Assembly (NCBI GenBank): GCA_013306675.1
Contig: JABLUY010000166.1
Location: 1-64,000, forward strand
DNA length: 64,000 nucleotides
Origin: Thraustochytrium sp. TN22
Lineage: Eukaryota; Sar; Bigyra; Thraustochytrida; Thraustochytriidae
Direction of reading: 5' to 3'
Numbering within the stretch: the first letter of the stretch is position 1; every line of letters starts with the position of its first letter. The notes below the pieces were generated by a model. The model was given only the letters and a program-made list of their open reading frames with translations. It ran no database searches and had not been told where the DNA came from. Below are positions 19,089 through 30,374 of this stretch, piece by piece. Made by a program: the position numbers and the translations under genes.

Positions 19089-20762
19089 CTATTGCACAAG
19101 GCAGGAGGCTTCCTCCTTGGAGGGTGCCTGTTTGGGCGCTTCGCGCGGACCAAAGCAGGCGTAAAGGCCGCCACCGCTGGCGCCGAGGTCCTTGAGCGGC
19201 AGGTCTGACTTGCGTCTGAAGAGGTGGGCGGGCGCCTGGCTGGTGCGGTCGTCGTTCCGCGGCGACGAGAGCGGCGTGGACGCCGGCGTGGATGCCACCG
19301 TAGACGTCGCCGGCTTGATGGGCGGCCTCTTGCTGCGCTCCGCCTGCCGAGCGGCGCGCGCCTGGTCCAGCCAATCTTGACGAATGGTCATCTCTTGCGC
19401 AAGGCGCAGAATGCGCTGTGGGCGGTCGTCGCGCGCGGCGCAGTGCTGGATGCGCTGGATGAAGGCGCTACCCGCCGTGGTCTCGAGGCTCGCCCGCAAG
19501 TGCGCTGCGTAGCCACACTCCGGCGCCGCGATCTTGATGGCTTGCTCCGCAGTCCAGTGCGTCGAGAGCAGCGGGCCGGCGTGCACCTCGAGCAGTGCAA
19601 AGGCCACGCGGTGCAGACCCAGCACGAGGTCGCGCCCGTCCAGCAGAAAATCCCAAATGGCCAAGGTTGTTTCGAGAGGCACAACGCCGGCGAAGAGTGG
19701 CACCATCCAACGCACGAGCAGGTAGCTCATGGCGCGCTGAAGCTCGCCGGGTGTCGCCTCGTCCGCCTCGAGGTGGTCTGCGATCGTTGGCGCGCAGTGC
19801 CGGACGATCTCCTCAAAGAGCTCCACCTCGTCCAAGGCCGCGCGCTGGAAGAAGCCATCCGGCAGCGCCTCGGCCAGGTCTACGAGCAGCCAGAAGGCGT
19901 CCTCGTCGCTCATGTGCGCGAGCGCCACCACGCAGACGAAGTTCATGCCCTGCGTGTACCCCACCTCCGGCTTGTGCGCGCAGAACACCACGAGCACCTC
20001 CAGCAGCTCGCGCCTGCGTTGCGGCGTGTCCAGGTGCGCTAGTTCGCTCCCAAACGACCGCGGCACGTCGCGCTCAATCACCGCCACCATCTCCGCCGCC
20101 ACCTCTCCCGTCCGCGCCACGCGCCTCGCAAATTCCCTGGCGGCCGCGAGCTCCTCCCCGCCCAGGTCATCGGCGTCCAGCTCCAGCGCCGTCAGCTTGC
20201 GCCCGGCCACGGCGCGGCGGCTCTCCACCTCGCGCTTCTCGGCCTCGAGCTCGACCTGGGGCTCGGCCTCGAGCTCGTCGGCCTCGTGCTCACCGGCCTC
20301 ACGAACGTCGTCCTCGATCTCGTCGACCTCGACCTCGTCCGCCTCGTGCTCGTCCACCTCGTGCTCGTCCACCTCGGGGTCCTCGCCCGCGAGCCTCGCG
20401 CGCAGCCTCGCGTACGGCGCCGCCGCCGCCGCGCGCCGCACCGCGCCGCCGCGCGCCAGCCAGCGCGCGCCGCGCTCCGTCGCGCGCATGCCGCCGCCGC
20501 CGCGCCGGGTCTGCTCGCGCCCGCGCCCGCGCGCGCTCGCGCTCGCGCTCGCGCTCAGGGCGGCGGAGTTCGGGTTCGGGCTCCAAGTCGTGTGCCTGCG
20601 CCGGCAGCCGAGCGACGCTCCAAGGCGCACTCGCGGGCGCCAAGGACCAAGGGGCGAGCGCGGCGCCGAGGAGGAGGAGGAGGAGGAGGGCGAGCCCGCC
20701 GTGGCAGGCCGGCCGTGCGGGCCCGCCATGAGAGTTGCAACGCAGCACAGGTACAGCCACAT
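19089..20762 (-). CDS. TBC-domain Rab GTPase-activating protein
   Basis: The open frame gives 557 residues from 20762; ATGs at 20729 or about 20669-20490 could be the true start, because the first 120 residues are low-complexity Ser/Ala/Arg sequence. A negatively charged repeat of DEHE-VDEHEADEV type covers about residues 129-170. The TBC domain spans about 215-420 and contains the two catalytic marks: VIERDVPR (arginine finger motif IxxDxxR) and GYTQGMNF (glutamine finger motif YxQGM). Both fingers are present, so it should stimulate GTP hydrolysis by a Rab and so act in membrane traffic. The tail is Ser/Thr/Pro-rich and ends CLVQ. It is convergent with the LRR gene and followed upstream by the glutaminase gene on the same strand. 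Confidence 0.85.
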   Translation of the reverse strand: MWLYLCCVATLMAGPHGRPATAGSPSSSSSSSAPRSPLGPWRPRVRLGASLGCRRRHTTWSPNPNSAALSASASASARGRGREQTRRGGGGMRATERGARWLARGGAVRRAAAAAPYARLRARLAGEDPEVDEHEVDEHEADEVEVDEIEDDVREAGEHEADELEAEPQVELEAEKREVESRRAVAGRKLTALELDADDLGGEELAAAREFARRVARTGEVAAEMVAVIERDVPRSFGSELAHLDTPQRRRELLEVLVVFCAHKPEVGYTQGMNFVCVVALAHMSDEDAFWLLVDLAEALPDGFFQRAALDEVELFEEIVRHCAPTIADHLEADEATPGELQRAMSYLLVRWMVPLFAGVVPLETTLAIWDFLLDGRDLVLGLHRVAFALLEVHAGPLLSTHWTAEQAIKIAAPECGYAAHLRASLETTAGSAFIQRIQHCAARDDRPQRILRLAQEMTIRQDWLDQARAARQAERSKRPPIKPATSTVASTPASTPLSSPRNDDRTSQAPAHLFRRKSDLPLKDLGASGGGLYACFGPREAPKQAPSKEEASCLVQ

Positions 20763-21182
20763 ACACGAAGAAGTCCTCGCGGAGTCGTGCTGGCAATGCG
20801 GGAGAGGTACTTGGCCGGCGCCGCTCCACGAACACGTCTCACTGGAAAAAGCTTCGAGGACTCATGCGTCTCTCGCACACGAACAAGAGGTGATAGTTGC
20901 GCACTGCAGGCGGCCATCATCAGATGCGCGTGGATGGGCGTCAACTTTGCCGTCCCGGACGGGCAAGGCTGGGACCTGCGTCGGGCGGCTCCCAAGAGCA
21001 TGAAAGGAGAAAAGCTAAATAATTTGCGCTATACCAGCGGCCGGGCAGGCCCAAACCCGCTCGCTGGCTCGGTCTATCTGCTAGCCAGCGAGCTGTAGCC
21101 CAACCTCCAAGAGCTGGTCCACAGACAGCCTGGCGAGCTCGCTCGCTAGCTCTAGCTAGTGGCTAAAGCTCTAGCGCAGGAG
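20763..21182. other. Spacer between TBC and glutaminase genes
   Basis: This holds the TBC promoter and the glutaminase 3' UTR. The part nearest the glutaminase stop (21100-21190) is rich in AGCT/CTAG tetramers. No gene or RNA is seen. Confidence 0.4.
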
Positions 21183-24052
21183 CTAGCTAAAGGTGGTCTT
21201 TTGGTTCTTGGGAGGCTTGACGCTGGGCTGAGCGGCGTTGTCGATGTGGCAGGCCGTGACGGTGACGGGGGAGGGCGGGCGGGCGCGCACGGGGGTGCGG
21301 GTGCCTGGGCCGCGCGAGGCGTCGACGGAGGCGAGAAAGGCGACGACCTCGGCATGACCGTGGTTGACGGCGTCGTCGAGCGGGGTGTGGCCCCAGCGGT
21401 CAACGGAGTTCATGCTTGCGCCGGCCTCGGCAAGGATCTTGAGGAAGTCGAGGTTGTTCTCGGAGGCGGCGAGGTGCGCGGCAGCGCGGCCGTCGTAGTC
21501 GGTGGTGTCGAGCGAGACGCCCTCAGAGACGCATAGCTTGAGCGCCTTGATGTCGCCGCGCGTGGCGGCCTCGACGAGGCGCTGGCAGCGGCGCTGCAGG
21601 TAAAAGTCCTCGGAGAAGTCGCGCACGTCTAGCTTCTTCGAGACGCCGCGCAGCAGGCTGTAGCGGTGAATGGTGTACTGCTCCTGGAGCAGCTTGCAGA
21701 ACTGGATGCCGCGCGCGGAGTTGCCGAGCTTGTCGAGTCGGGGCGACCAGGTGCAGATGCCCATGACGTTGGGCACGACGATGAGCAGCGCGCCGGCGAC
21801 ACCGGACTTGGCAGGGACGCCGATGGAGAACTGCCACTCGCCGGCGTAGTCGTACATGCCGGAGGAGGCGGTGAGCGAGAGGCAGTTGCGCACGGTCTCG
21901 GCGCGAAAGACGCGCTTCTGCGTGATGGGGTTGACGCCGCCGTTGGCCAGCGTGGCGGCGACCACCGAGAGCGACTCGGCGGTGGCCTCGAGGCTGCACA
22001 TTTGGAAGTAGAACTCGAGCACTTCCTCGAGCGCGTGCGTGGAGTTGACGTGCGGCGGGAAGGCGCCCTTCTCCTTCATGAGGTAGCCGAGGCAGCGATT
22101 GCGGTCTGCGGTGAACATCTCGCTGAGGAAGGTCTCGTTCGAGTACCCCGGCTCCTCGCCGCCGTTGAGCTCCTTCCAAACCGAGGTGACGTAGTCGAAG
22201 CGGTCCTCGGAGCTCACCTCGGGCAGAATGAGCGAGGCCGTCATGATGGCGCCCGCGTTAATGAGCGGGTTGTGCGGCAGGCCGTCCTTGTTGAGGGTGA
22301 GCTCGTTGAAGTTGCGGCCGCTCGGCTCGTGCGCCACGTGCCGGTGGATGACGCCCTCGCCCACAAGCTCGTGTGCAATGCAGTACGAGATGGGCTTGCT
22401 GCAGCTCTGCACGCAGAACGGGTCTCGCGCATCGCCGTACGAGAAGCGCTGCGCGTCCACCGAGCAGACGGCGATGCCGAACTTCTCCGGGTCCTGCCGC
22501 GCGAGCTGTGGGATGTAGTCCGCCACCTTGCCCTCGCGGTGATCCTTGGCGCGCTCGTAAACCTTGATCATGTTGCGCGAGAAGCCGCGAAAGTCGCCGA
22601 TCACGGCGCGTCCCTGCAGCACGCGCTCGATGTAGGGAAACTTCTGGCAGTAGTACTGCAGTCGGCGCGCTGTGAGCTCGCGTCCGCAGCCGGCGCCTGC
22701 AGCCGCAGCGGCGTCGCCGTCGGCGACTGGCCCATTGCCCTTTCCGCCAGCCGCCGCCGCCGCCTTGATGGCGCTGAGGACCGGGGGGGGCGAGCTTGGA
22801 GCGACGCCGGTGGCGGCCGGCGGGGGAGGCGTCGGAGGCGTCCGGCCCATCATCACGCGCGAACTCGCGTGCCAGGTCGTTGTAGCGCTCCTCTGTGCCG
22901 ATGCCCTGGAGGTGCAGCGCCTGAAGGAGGTCCAGCTCGGTCGCGCTGCGGCTGTGCTCGACGCCGGCCTCGTCCGTGTAGATCTGCGCGAGGGAATTGA
23001 GGATCTGCTCCATGCGCGCGCGAGTGTCCGCGTCAGGGACGGCGGGTTTGAATGCGCGCGGCGCTTCAATACCGCGCAGCAGCAAGTCGGCCAAGGGGCC
23101 TATGAAGTTTGAGCTCTCGGAGCTGACATCGCCCACTTCGCTCGCGGCGATATCCCCGGTGAAGTCTTCCGTGTCCGTCCGCGTGGAGCCTGGTTCGTCG
23201 TCGATGCTGGCCGAGGCCGGGCGCATGCCCTGGCGCTGCGTCATGGCGTCCATGAGCATGTGATAGGCGCGAAGCCCGTTGGACAGCTGCGCGCGCGATG
23301 GGCTAGGCGTCATGGTCTCGGTGAGCCGCGGCGAAGGCGGCGTGTTGGTGCTCTCATTGCTGGCGCGGGCCTCGAGGCGATCGGCGGGTGAGACACTGGC
23401 GTCCACATCGTTCTCAATGTCGTCGTCGTCGTTGTCGCCGTCGCCGTCGTCCTCATCCTCGTCGCGGATGGCGCCCTGGACAGCCGACGGCGGAAGCGGC
23501 GGCGGCGCGGCGGCACTGACGATCAAGTCGCGGTCGGGTTCTGACGCTGAGTCGCAGGTGCTGCCCAGGGAGTCGTCGTCGCCAAAGTCCGTGCCGGCGC
23601 CGAGCTTCTCCAGCACATGGTAGTCACGCGGCGAGCGGCACTGCGCGTAGTCGGGGAGTGCCGAGAGGTAGGCGGCGACGTCGGCGTGGCCCTCGGCGCG
23701 CGCATCGTCGAGTGGTGTGTTACCGTAGCGGTCCCGAGCGGTCGTATCGGCGCCGAAGAGGCAGAGGAGCTTCACACAGTCCAGGTGGCCCTCGGATGCG
23801 GCCAGGTGCAGGCAAGTGCGCAGGTCGTAGTCGGGCAGATTGACGTCGACGCCGCGCGCCACGACGCGACGAAGGTGCGCGGCGTCACCGCGCGCCACGC
23901 AGTAGAAGAGCTCGTCGTTGATGATCTCGGCCCCGCGCGCAAGACTGGCGGACTGCGCCGCATCCGGCTGAACGGCACGTAGCGCCTGCGAGGACATGCT
24001 TACGCGCAGGCGCGACGACGACGATGAGGTCGGCTGCTGTTGCTGCTGTTGC

Positions 24053-24083
<31 letters not shown>

Positions 24084-25818
24084 GCTGCTGCTGCTGCTGT
24101 CTGGGTCTCGGCTGCGCCAGGAAGCGCGGCGAGAGGCGCGGCGAGAGGCTCGGCGGGGGCGGCACCGCGTAATGGCCGTTCCCGTTCTCCGGCGACGGCA
24201 AGGCGAAAATGCCGGCGCCCTCATCGTAGGAGTCGACGCGCGGCAGGTCTGGAATACCAGGCGCTAGAAACTCGCCCTGATCGCTGTACTTGTCCTCTGC
24301 ATCGGTCTCGGGCGGGGCGGCGCTATCCTCGTCCTCGTCCTCGTCGTCCTCGTCCTCTTCGTCCTCTTCGTCCTCCTCACTCAGGCTCTCCTCGAGGCTG
24401 CTGCGGCGGCGCTGGCGCTGGAGGTCGCGACGCTCCTGCTCGGCGCGGCGGCGGGTGGCGGCCTCGGCGGCCTTTGCAGCGTCCGCGTCCGCCTCACACG
24501 CGGTCTTGCCCTTGGCGGTGCCGGCCTCGAGGACCGCGTCGCCGAGCGAGTCGCGTGACTCGGGCGGGCCGCGAAAGATCTCGCGGTACACGTGGGCGTC
24601 CTGCACGACGAAGGAGTCGAAGGTGTGGAGACGGAACTGGTTGACGAACTGCTCCGCGAAGGCCAGGCCGTACTTGCTGATCTCGGCTTCGGGCTCGAGG
24701 CGCGGCGAGTAGGTGCAAAAGCCGCCGAGGTTGGGGATGACGACCATGGTGAAGCCCGAGACGGAGCTCTTGCACGGGTAGCCGATGGTGAACTGGAGGG
24801 AGCCGCTGTACGGCCCCATGCCGCAGGAAGACATCATGCTGAGGCACATTTGCACGTGCTCCGCGGAGAAGACGCGCGTGTTGGTGGTGGGGCAGACGCC
24901 GCCGCCAGCGAGCGTGGCCGCGAAGACGGCGAGCTGCTGCGTGCTGGCCTCGATGCAGCAGTTCATAAAGTAAAAGTCCATGGTGTCCTCGAGGCTGGCC
25001 GAGGCCTCGCGCGGGAAGCTGTTGTGGTCCTTGAGCATGTAGGCCAGGCAGTAGGCGTGATTGGCGTGGCGGCGCTGCGAGAGGTAGTGCGAATTGGCAA
25101 AGGACGCCTCTGCGTGGCCCGTGGCGCGCTTCCAGATGGAGCGCACGTAGTTGAAGCGGTCTGCCAGGCGGTCCGAGGTCTTGATGAGCGCCGCCAGCAT
25201 GATGAGGCCCGAGTCGACGAACGGGTTGAACGGCAGGTTGGCGCTGTCCAGCGAGAGGTCGCGCACGCTGCGGCCGGAGGGCTCGCGGCCGATGTAGCTG
25301 TGCACGCGCTCGACGCCGTTGAGCTCGAGCGCCGTACAGTACAAGAGCGGCGCGCACATCTCCGTGACGGTGAAGCGCGCCTCGTAGTCGCCGCGATTCC
25401 ACTGCTGGCCGTGCATGCTGCAGAAGGAAGCGGCCACGCGCTCCGGGTCCTCGCGCGCCAGCTTGGGCGTGCGCGTGCTCACCTTGCCTGAGTGCCACGC
25501 CTTGCCGCGCACCGTTTGCTCGAAGCACGCGTTGAGTTGCTCTGCGGCCTGCTGGAAGTTCGGGATCACCAGGTTGCCCGTCAGCGCCGTCTCCACCAGC
25601 GCGTTGTGCTTCGCCAGCGCCATGAGCTCGCCTAGCGAGATCTCCTCCTTGCCCAGGCACGCCCTGATGGCGCTGTCGCTGCTCAGCCGCTCATCGTCGA
25701 TGCTCAGCCCCGTGCGCTCCAGCAGCGCCAGCAGCTCGCGCGTCGACACTGCGCCGCGCCCGTCCTCCAGCAGCTCCGCCAGCGCCTCGGACGCCCCGCC
25801 CAGCGACACCTGGCTCAT
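21183..25818 (-). CDS. Double glutaminase-ankyrin protein, first domain catalytically dead (frame break)
   Basis: Two frames overlap and together cover about 1,540 residues. The order is: EF-hand-like N-terminal helix region (about 10-80); glutaminase domain 1 (about 85-400); acidic DEEDEEDEDDEDED tract; poly-Gln near 24036-24100; ankyrin repeats; a long acidic linker; a second N-terminal region (DLLQALHLQGIGTEERY); glutaminase domain 2; ankyrin repeats; basic tail. Domain 2 keeps the serine-lysine pair of glutaminases (QSCSKPISY), the tyrosines of DYIPQL and SGMYDY, and the NAGAI, SE and RN positions. Domain 1 has TEMCAP at the Ser-Lys site (E153, A156) and changes at the others. Glutaminase makes glutamate and ammonia. 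The frame changes at eight Cs (22783-22790, minus strand), after which the second frame continues domain 2. Confidence 0.85.
22783..22790 (-). other. C8 homopolymer at the glutaminase frame break
   Basis: On the coding strand eight Cs lie exactly where the upstream frame (ending SKLAPPGPQRHQ) must give way to the downstream frame (SPPPVLSAIKA). A one-base length error in such a run is a common assembly fault, so the gene may be intact in the organism. Confidence 0.7.
24036..24100 (-). repeat. Coding CAA/CAG repeat (poly-Gln)
   Basis: About twenty consecutive Gln codons, mostly CAA in the middle and CAG at the edges, lie between glutaminase domain 1 and the first ankyrin block. It is probably a length-variable disordered linker. 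Confidence 0.9.
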
Positions 25819-27236
25819 GGCGCTGTGCGCGGTGGCCGCGGCCGCTTGGATGGATTGTGCTTTGCTTCGACTTGATGTGAGTTATGTCATCACGGTCTTG
25901 TCACCAACGATCTCCGCGAGTCCGAGTCCTCATCAACCAACCCTGCAGCGCCACGCGCTGCCACTGCAGTGCGTAATGAAAGGCAACGTGCAGTTGCAAG
26001 GCACGAACGACCAACCTCACTGTCACTGGCAGTGCAGAGGCTGTGGAGCAACCAAGCAAACCTCGCCTCTGACTCACTGCACAGAGACTCACCCGAGTCA
26101 CCACCGGCCAGACGGTCTGATGAGCGCCGAGTCGAAGCGGAGGAAGCCAAAAGTCGCAGGCAGATCTCACCTCGCATCGGTCCTCCTCTGACAGGCTCAC
26201 ATTGGTGGAGGGGAGCGCCGGGTCCGGCCTTTTGGAGGATCTGCTGCTGAGCTGGGCGCCCTGCGAGCCACAGAATCGCTGGTGTCACAGAATCTCTGGT
26301 ATCGTCACGAGTCAGTCAGACCGCCGCGCCGTCGTGGCCATTGAGATGCGCCGCGACTCGCGACGTTGGGACAAGGGGAGTGGCGGCACGTCGGGCACGA
26401 TGCAGAATCGTCTCCGGCGCACAGCACCGCGGGCGAGGCTTGGTTGTCACCAGTTTGCAAGGGCGCAACGGCGTGACGAGCGATCCGAAGGAGGAACAGT
26501 GTAGTAGACCTAGGCCTAGGCTGGAATCGCAGTAGCTTGGTGCTACAGCTTTGAGGCCAGCAAGTGAGCGGCTTTTGACCCACTGGCAGGCACGTGCGCG
26601 CCATCTTGGTTCCTCTGTGTGCCACTGTGTGGCACGTGTCGCATCTCTCTTCACCCCCTCCGGACCGTAACCCACTGGTTCTGCACGAGTCGGAACCCAC
26701 ACCGGGACTCCAAGGTGTTCCATCCATGGTGCTCGCTACTCACGACGTGCGCGCATGCCATCTTGACAGGGCAGAAGCGCTCTCAAGCATCACGATGCGA
26801 AGCCTACGGGCCTGATCAGCCTGGTGTCCGGGCCGGATGAGCCTAATTTCCGAACCACTTCGTGCCTGGCGGCACCGCTTTGCATGCGCCACGTCATAAA
26901 ATCAATTCTCCACAGCAAATTGCACGCGTGCGCTTGGCGGCTTGAGTCATGAACTCCAAGGCCGCATCAGCGGAGCGCCACCGTCGCGTACGCCGATGAC
27001 AAGGTCTCCCATCGTCGTCTCTTGAAAGAGAGCGCGCATTCGCCTCGCATGCTGCAAGTACTCTCCCGAAAGAAAACAAGGTCTTCCGAATGAGCCAAGG
27101 CTCCTGCATCATCCGATTGGCCCATGCTCATGCGCTTGATTGGTTGCTCCGCTTGACTCGGATTTCTAAGTGTGATTACGTACAAGACCGAGGTCCAGAA
27201 CGGGCCGCGCGCGGCGTCTTCTGTGTCGTGCGGCTC
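25819..27236. other. 1.4-kb non-coding region
   Basis: This contains the promoter of the glutaminase gene and the 3' flank of the next minus-strand gene. It is less GC-rich than the genes. It shows several CACTGGCAGTG-type words (25960, 26025, 26580) and the 12-base palindrome CCTAGGCCTAGG at 26509-26520. All open frames are short and motif-free. Confidence 0.45.
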
Positions 27237-27914
27237 TCATGGTCGCATGGGCTCCTGTGCGCACGCCTCGACGAAGACCCAATCCGTGGATGGGCCCTCC
27301 TTGCGCGTCCAGGCGTAGGTGGTTGTGCCAGAGTCGAGGTCATGGGTGAGCGTGAGGCGCACGCGGAAGCGCTCACGCGGCATTTCTTCATTGGCCGGGA
27401 AGTCGACGACGCGAAAGGGCTTGGTGATGGAGATGCTCTGCACGGTGCGCGGTGGCTTGTCGGTGAAGTGGATGTCCGTGCGCTGGCGGCCGCCGTCAAG
27501 GAAGTGCGCCTCGTGGTCGTCGCCCTGGATCCAGCGGCGTTGGCCCATGGCGAACCAGCCCACGAGCTCGGACTGGGAGCAGAGGCGCAGTACGCGCGCG
27601 GCGCGGCGGCGGCTCGGGTTGCGCGCCAGCAGGCGCTGCCAGAGCTCCATGAAGAGCAGCGTGGGGTGGCCCGCCCAGGGCTCGTCGTCCACGACCATGT
27701 CCATGCGCGGCACATCCAGCACGAACTGCCTGTACACGCTCTCCACGGACACCTCTCGGTCTCGGTTTCGCTCTCGCTCCAGCTTGAGTCTTCGCGCGGC
27801 CTCTGGGTCCTGCGCGGCCAGCGCCTGCAGCCCGAGCTCCTCGCCGGGCGCCTCCACATTTTCCCAGCTCGACACGCCCTCCACCGCCTCCCAGTCCGCG
27901 TCGCCGTCGTCCAT
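27237..27914 (-). CDS. Unrecognised 225-residue protein
   Basis: The ATG at 27914 (MDDGDADWEAVEGVSSWENV) is chosen because the longer frame to 28139 is Arg/Ala low-complexity. The N-terminal 70 residues are acidic and then helical (RRLKLERERNRDRE). The rest reads as a compact domain with aromatic residues and conserved-looking blocks (FVLDVPRMDMVVDDEPW, LVGWFAMGQRRWIQGDDHEAHF). No catalytic signature, membrane segment or targeting signal is seen. I do not recognise the family. The non-repetitive amino-acid composition and normal length support a real gene. Confidence 0.65.
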   Translation of the reverse strand: MDDGDADWEAVEGVSSWENVEAPGEELGLQALAAQDPEAARRLKLERERNRDREVSVESVYRQFVLDVPRMDMVVDDEPWAGHPTLLFMELWQRLLARNPSRRRAARVLRLCSQSELVGWFAMGQRRWIQGDDHEAHFLDGGRQRTDIHFTDKPPRTVQSISITKPFRVVDFPANEEMPRERFRVRLTLTHDLDSGTTTYAWTRKEGPSTDWVFVEACAQEPMRP

Positions 27915-29126
27915 GCTGCCCGAGGCCCTCTCCAGCTCCAGCCCCAGCTCCAGCAGCAAGCCTGGCCACCTACCTACCTCCCTTTCCAGTGCGCGCGAGT
28001 CCCAGCTGCACCCGCCGCACGCGCGGGCTTGTCTGTCTGCGCCGCTTCGCTCGGCCGCCGGCGCCGCGCCGTGCGTCCTTCGCCTTCGGCCGCGGGCTGC
28101 GCTCCGCTCCTCGCCTCGCGTCGCCCGCGCGCGCGCCAACGTGCCCTGGGCTCGCCCGCCGGGGCCCTGCCTGCCTCCTGCCTGCCTGCCTGCCTGCCCG
28201 CCGCCCTGGCGCCGCGGATGTTTCCTCGTCCGCCCCGCGCCGCGCGCCGCCCGCCGCCGCCGCGCCGCGCCGCGCCGCCGCGCCCGAGGCGGCCCGCGCT
28301 CCGCCGCCGCCGCCGCGCCTCGGTTCTGCGGCTGGCCGCGATGACGAGGCGCAGCGCGCGGCGGCGGGCGGCGGCGGCGGCGGCGGCGGCGGCGTCATCG
28401 CTTGCACGCCCTCACCGGCGCCGCTGAGGCCGTCACTGGCCAGCGGCGTCACTGCGGTGGCCACGCCCCGGGCCCTCGGTGTGCGCTGCGCACACGCGGC
28501 GCACACGCGGTGCACACGGGCGCACACGCGGCCCCGGCGCTCGCGCCCCCCTCGCGCGGACCCGGCGAAAGCGGTGACGAGGCGGCGGAAAACTCGGCGC
28601 CCGAGGCCGCTGCCTGCGTCTGCTCGAGCGGGCGCGGGCCGGCCGGGCGCGGGCGGCGCGGCGGGCGGCGCCTCGCGGCGCCTCGGCTCGGCTCGGCGCG
28701 CGGCGCCTCGGCCGCGCGGCGCGGCGCGGCCGGCGCGCGGCGCGGCGCGGAGGGGCGGCGCGGCGCGGCGCGGCGCGGCGCGCAAACCGAGGGCGCGACA
28801 CGAAGCGCGGGATTACAGCCTTAGGCGGCGGCGGGCGCGGGAGGCGCGCGCCGCCTAGCGCAAGGCGCTTACACCTACCGGCAAGGCCTGCTCGGGCTTT
28901 GCGGGCGAGGCCGCTTGTGCATCAAGATCGCACGAGCGGCGGCAGGGCGCCGCGGCAGACAGGAAATCGGGGCCGCGCCGCGCTCGCTGCGAGTCGTGCC
29001 GCGCCGCGTCTCGCTCGCGCTCGCGCCTGGCCCGCGCCGCAGAGCTCGCTCGTTCTCTCGCTCGCCCCCGCCCGCTGCTCGCGCGCGCGGCTGGGACGCT
29101 CGTGGTGGGCCAGGCAGGCAGGCAGG
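27915..29126. other. Head-to-head spacer of extreme GC content
   Basis: This separates the unrecognised minus-strand gene from MCAD. It is a patchwork of GCGGC/GGCGC simple sequence, with a (CTGC)n tetranucleotide run near 28168-28198 and a (CGG)n run near 28367-28393. Frames on both strands are open for hundreds of bases only because of composition. The region must hold two promoters. Confidence 0.5.
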
Positions 29127-30290
29127 ATGCTGGGCACGCAGGCCGTGAAGCGCGCCGCCGGGCGGCTCGCGGGCGCGCAGGTGCGCGCGCTGTCGGGCGG
29201 GTCCCTGGGCGGGCCGACGCTGTCGCTGACGGATGACCAGAAGGCGTACCAGGAGCTGGCGCGCAAGTTCGCCAAGGAGGAGATCGCGCCGGCGGCCGCG
29301 GAGCTGGACCGCACCATGGAGTATCCGATGGAGATCTTCAAGAAGGCGCACGAGCTGGGCCTGGTGAACACGCACGTGGACGCCGAGTACGGCGGCATGG
29401 GCCTGGGCTGCCTGGACAACTGCATCATCCAGGAGGAGCTGGCCTGGGGCTGCACCGGCGTCATGACGGCCATCGAGGCGAACTCGCTGGCGTCCATGCC
29501 GCTCATCGTGGCCGGCAACGACGAGCAGAAGCGCGAGTACCTCGGCCGCCTCACGGCCGAGCCGCTGCAGGCCTCGTACGGCGTCACGGAGCCGGGCGCC
29601 GGCAGCGATGTGGCCGGCATCAAGACCACGGCCGTCAAGAAGGGCGACAAGTACATCATCAACGGCCAGAAGATGTGGATCACCAACGGCGGCCACGCCA
29701 ACTGGTTCTTCGTGCTGGCCAAGACCGACCCGGACGCCGGCCCCAAGGGCATGACCGGCTTCATCGTCGACGGCGACTCCCCGGGCATCACGCGCGGCCG
29801 CAAGGAGATCAACATGGGCCAGCGCTGCTCCGACACGCGCGCCATCACCTTCGAGGACGTCGAGGTGCCGGCCAAGAACGTGCTCGGCGCCGAGGGCCAG
29901 GGCTTCCGCATCGCCATGCAGGCCTTTGACCACACGCGCCCGCCCGTCGCCATCGGCGCCGTCGGCCTCGCGCGCCGCGCCATGGAGGAGGCCATCGCCT
30001 ACTCGCAGGAGCGCACCACCTTTGGCAAGCCCATCGCCACGCACCAGGCCGTCGCCTTTATGATCGCCGAGATGGCCATGAACATCGAGGCCGCCCGCCT
30101 GCTCACCTACAAGTCCGCCATCGTCATGGACGAGGGCAAGCAGCGCAACACCATGTTCGCCTCCATGGCCAAGGCCTTTGCCTCCGAGGTTGCCAACAAG
30201 ACCGCCGCTGACGCCGTCCAGATCTTTGGCGGCAACGGCTTCAACACCGAGTATCCCGTCGAGAAGCTCATGCGCGACGCCAAGATTTAC

Positions 30291-30322
<32 letters not shown>

Positions 30323-30374
30323 TGTCATTGTCGCCCGTGAGCTCTTCTCCGACCCCACTAAGCTGCAGCCGTAA
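29127..30374 (+). CDS. ACADM: Medium-chain acyl-CoA dehydrogenase, mitochondrial
   Basis: The product is predicted to have 415 residues, the usual length for this enzyme. It does the first step of mitochondrial fatty-acid beta-oxidation, turning acyl-CoA into trans-2-enoyl-CoA with FAD and passing electrons to ETF. Residues 1-27 (Arg/Ala-rich, no acids) look like a mitochondrial presequence. The N-terminal helical domain, the [12 protein letters not shown] signature (about 152-163), the WITNG flavin loop, [10 protein letters not shown], and the C-terminal [20 protein letters not shown] are all present. The catalytic base is the Glu of [11 protein letters not shown] (about residue 392), at the position used by MCAD rather than the shifted position of isovaleryl- and long-chain enzymes. 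Identity to animal MCAD is high by eye. A CAGG tetramer run touches the ATG. Confidence 0.95.
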
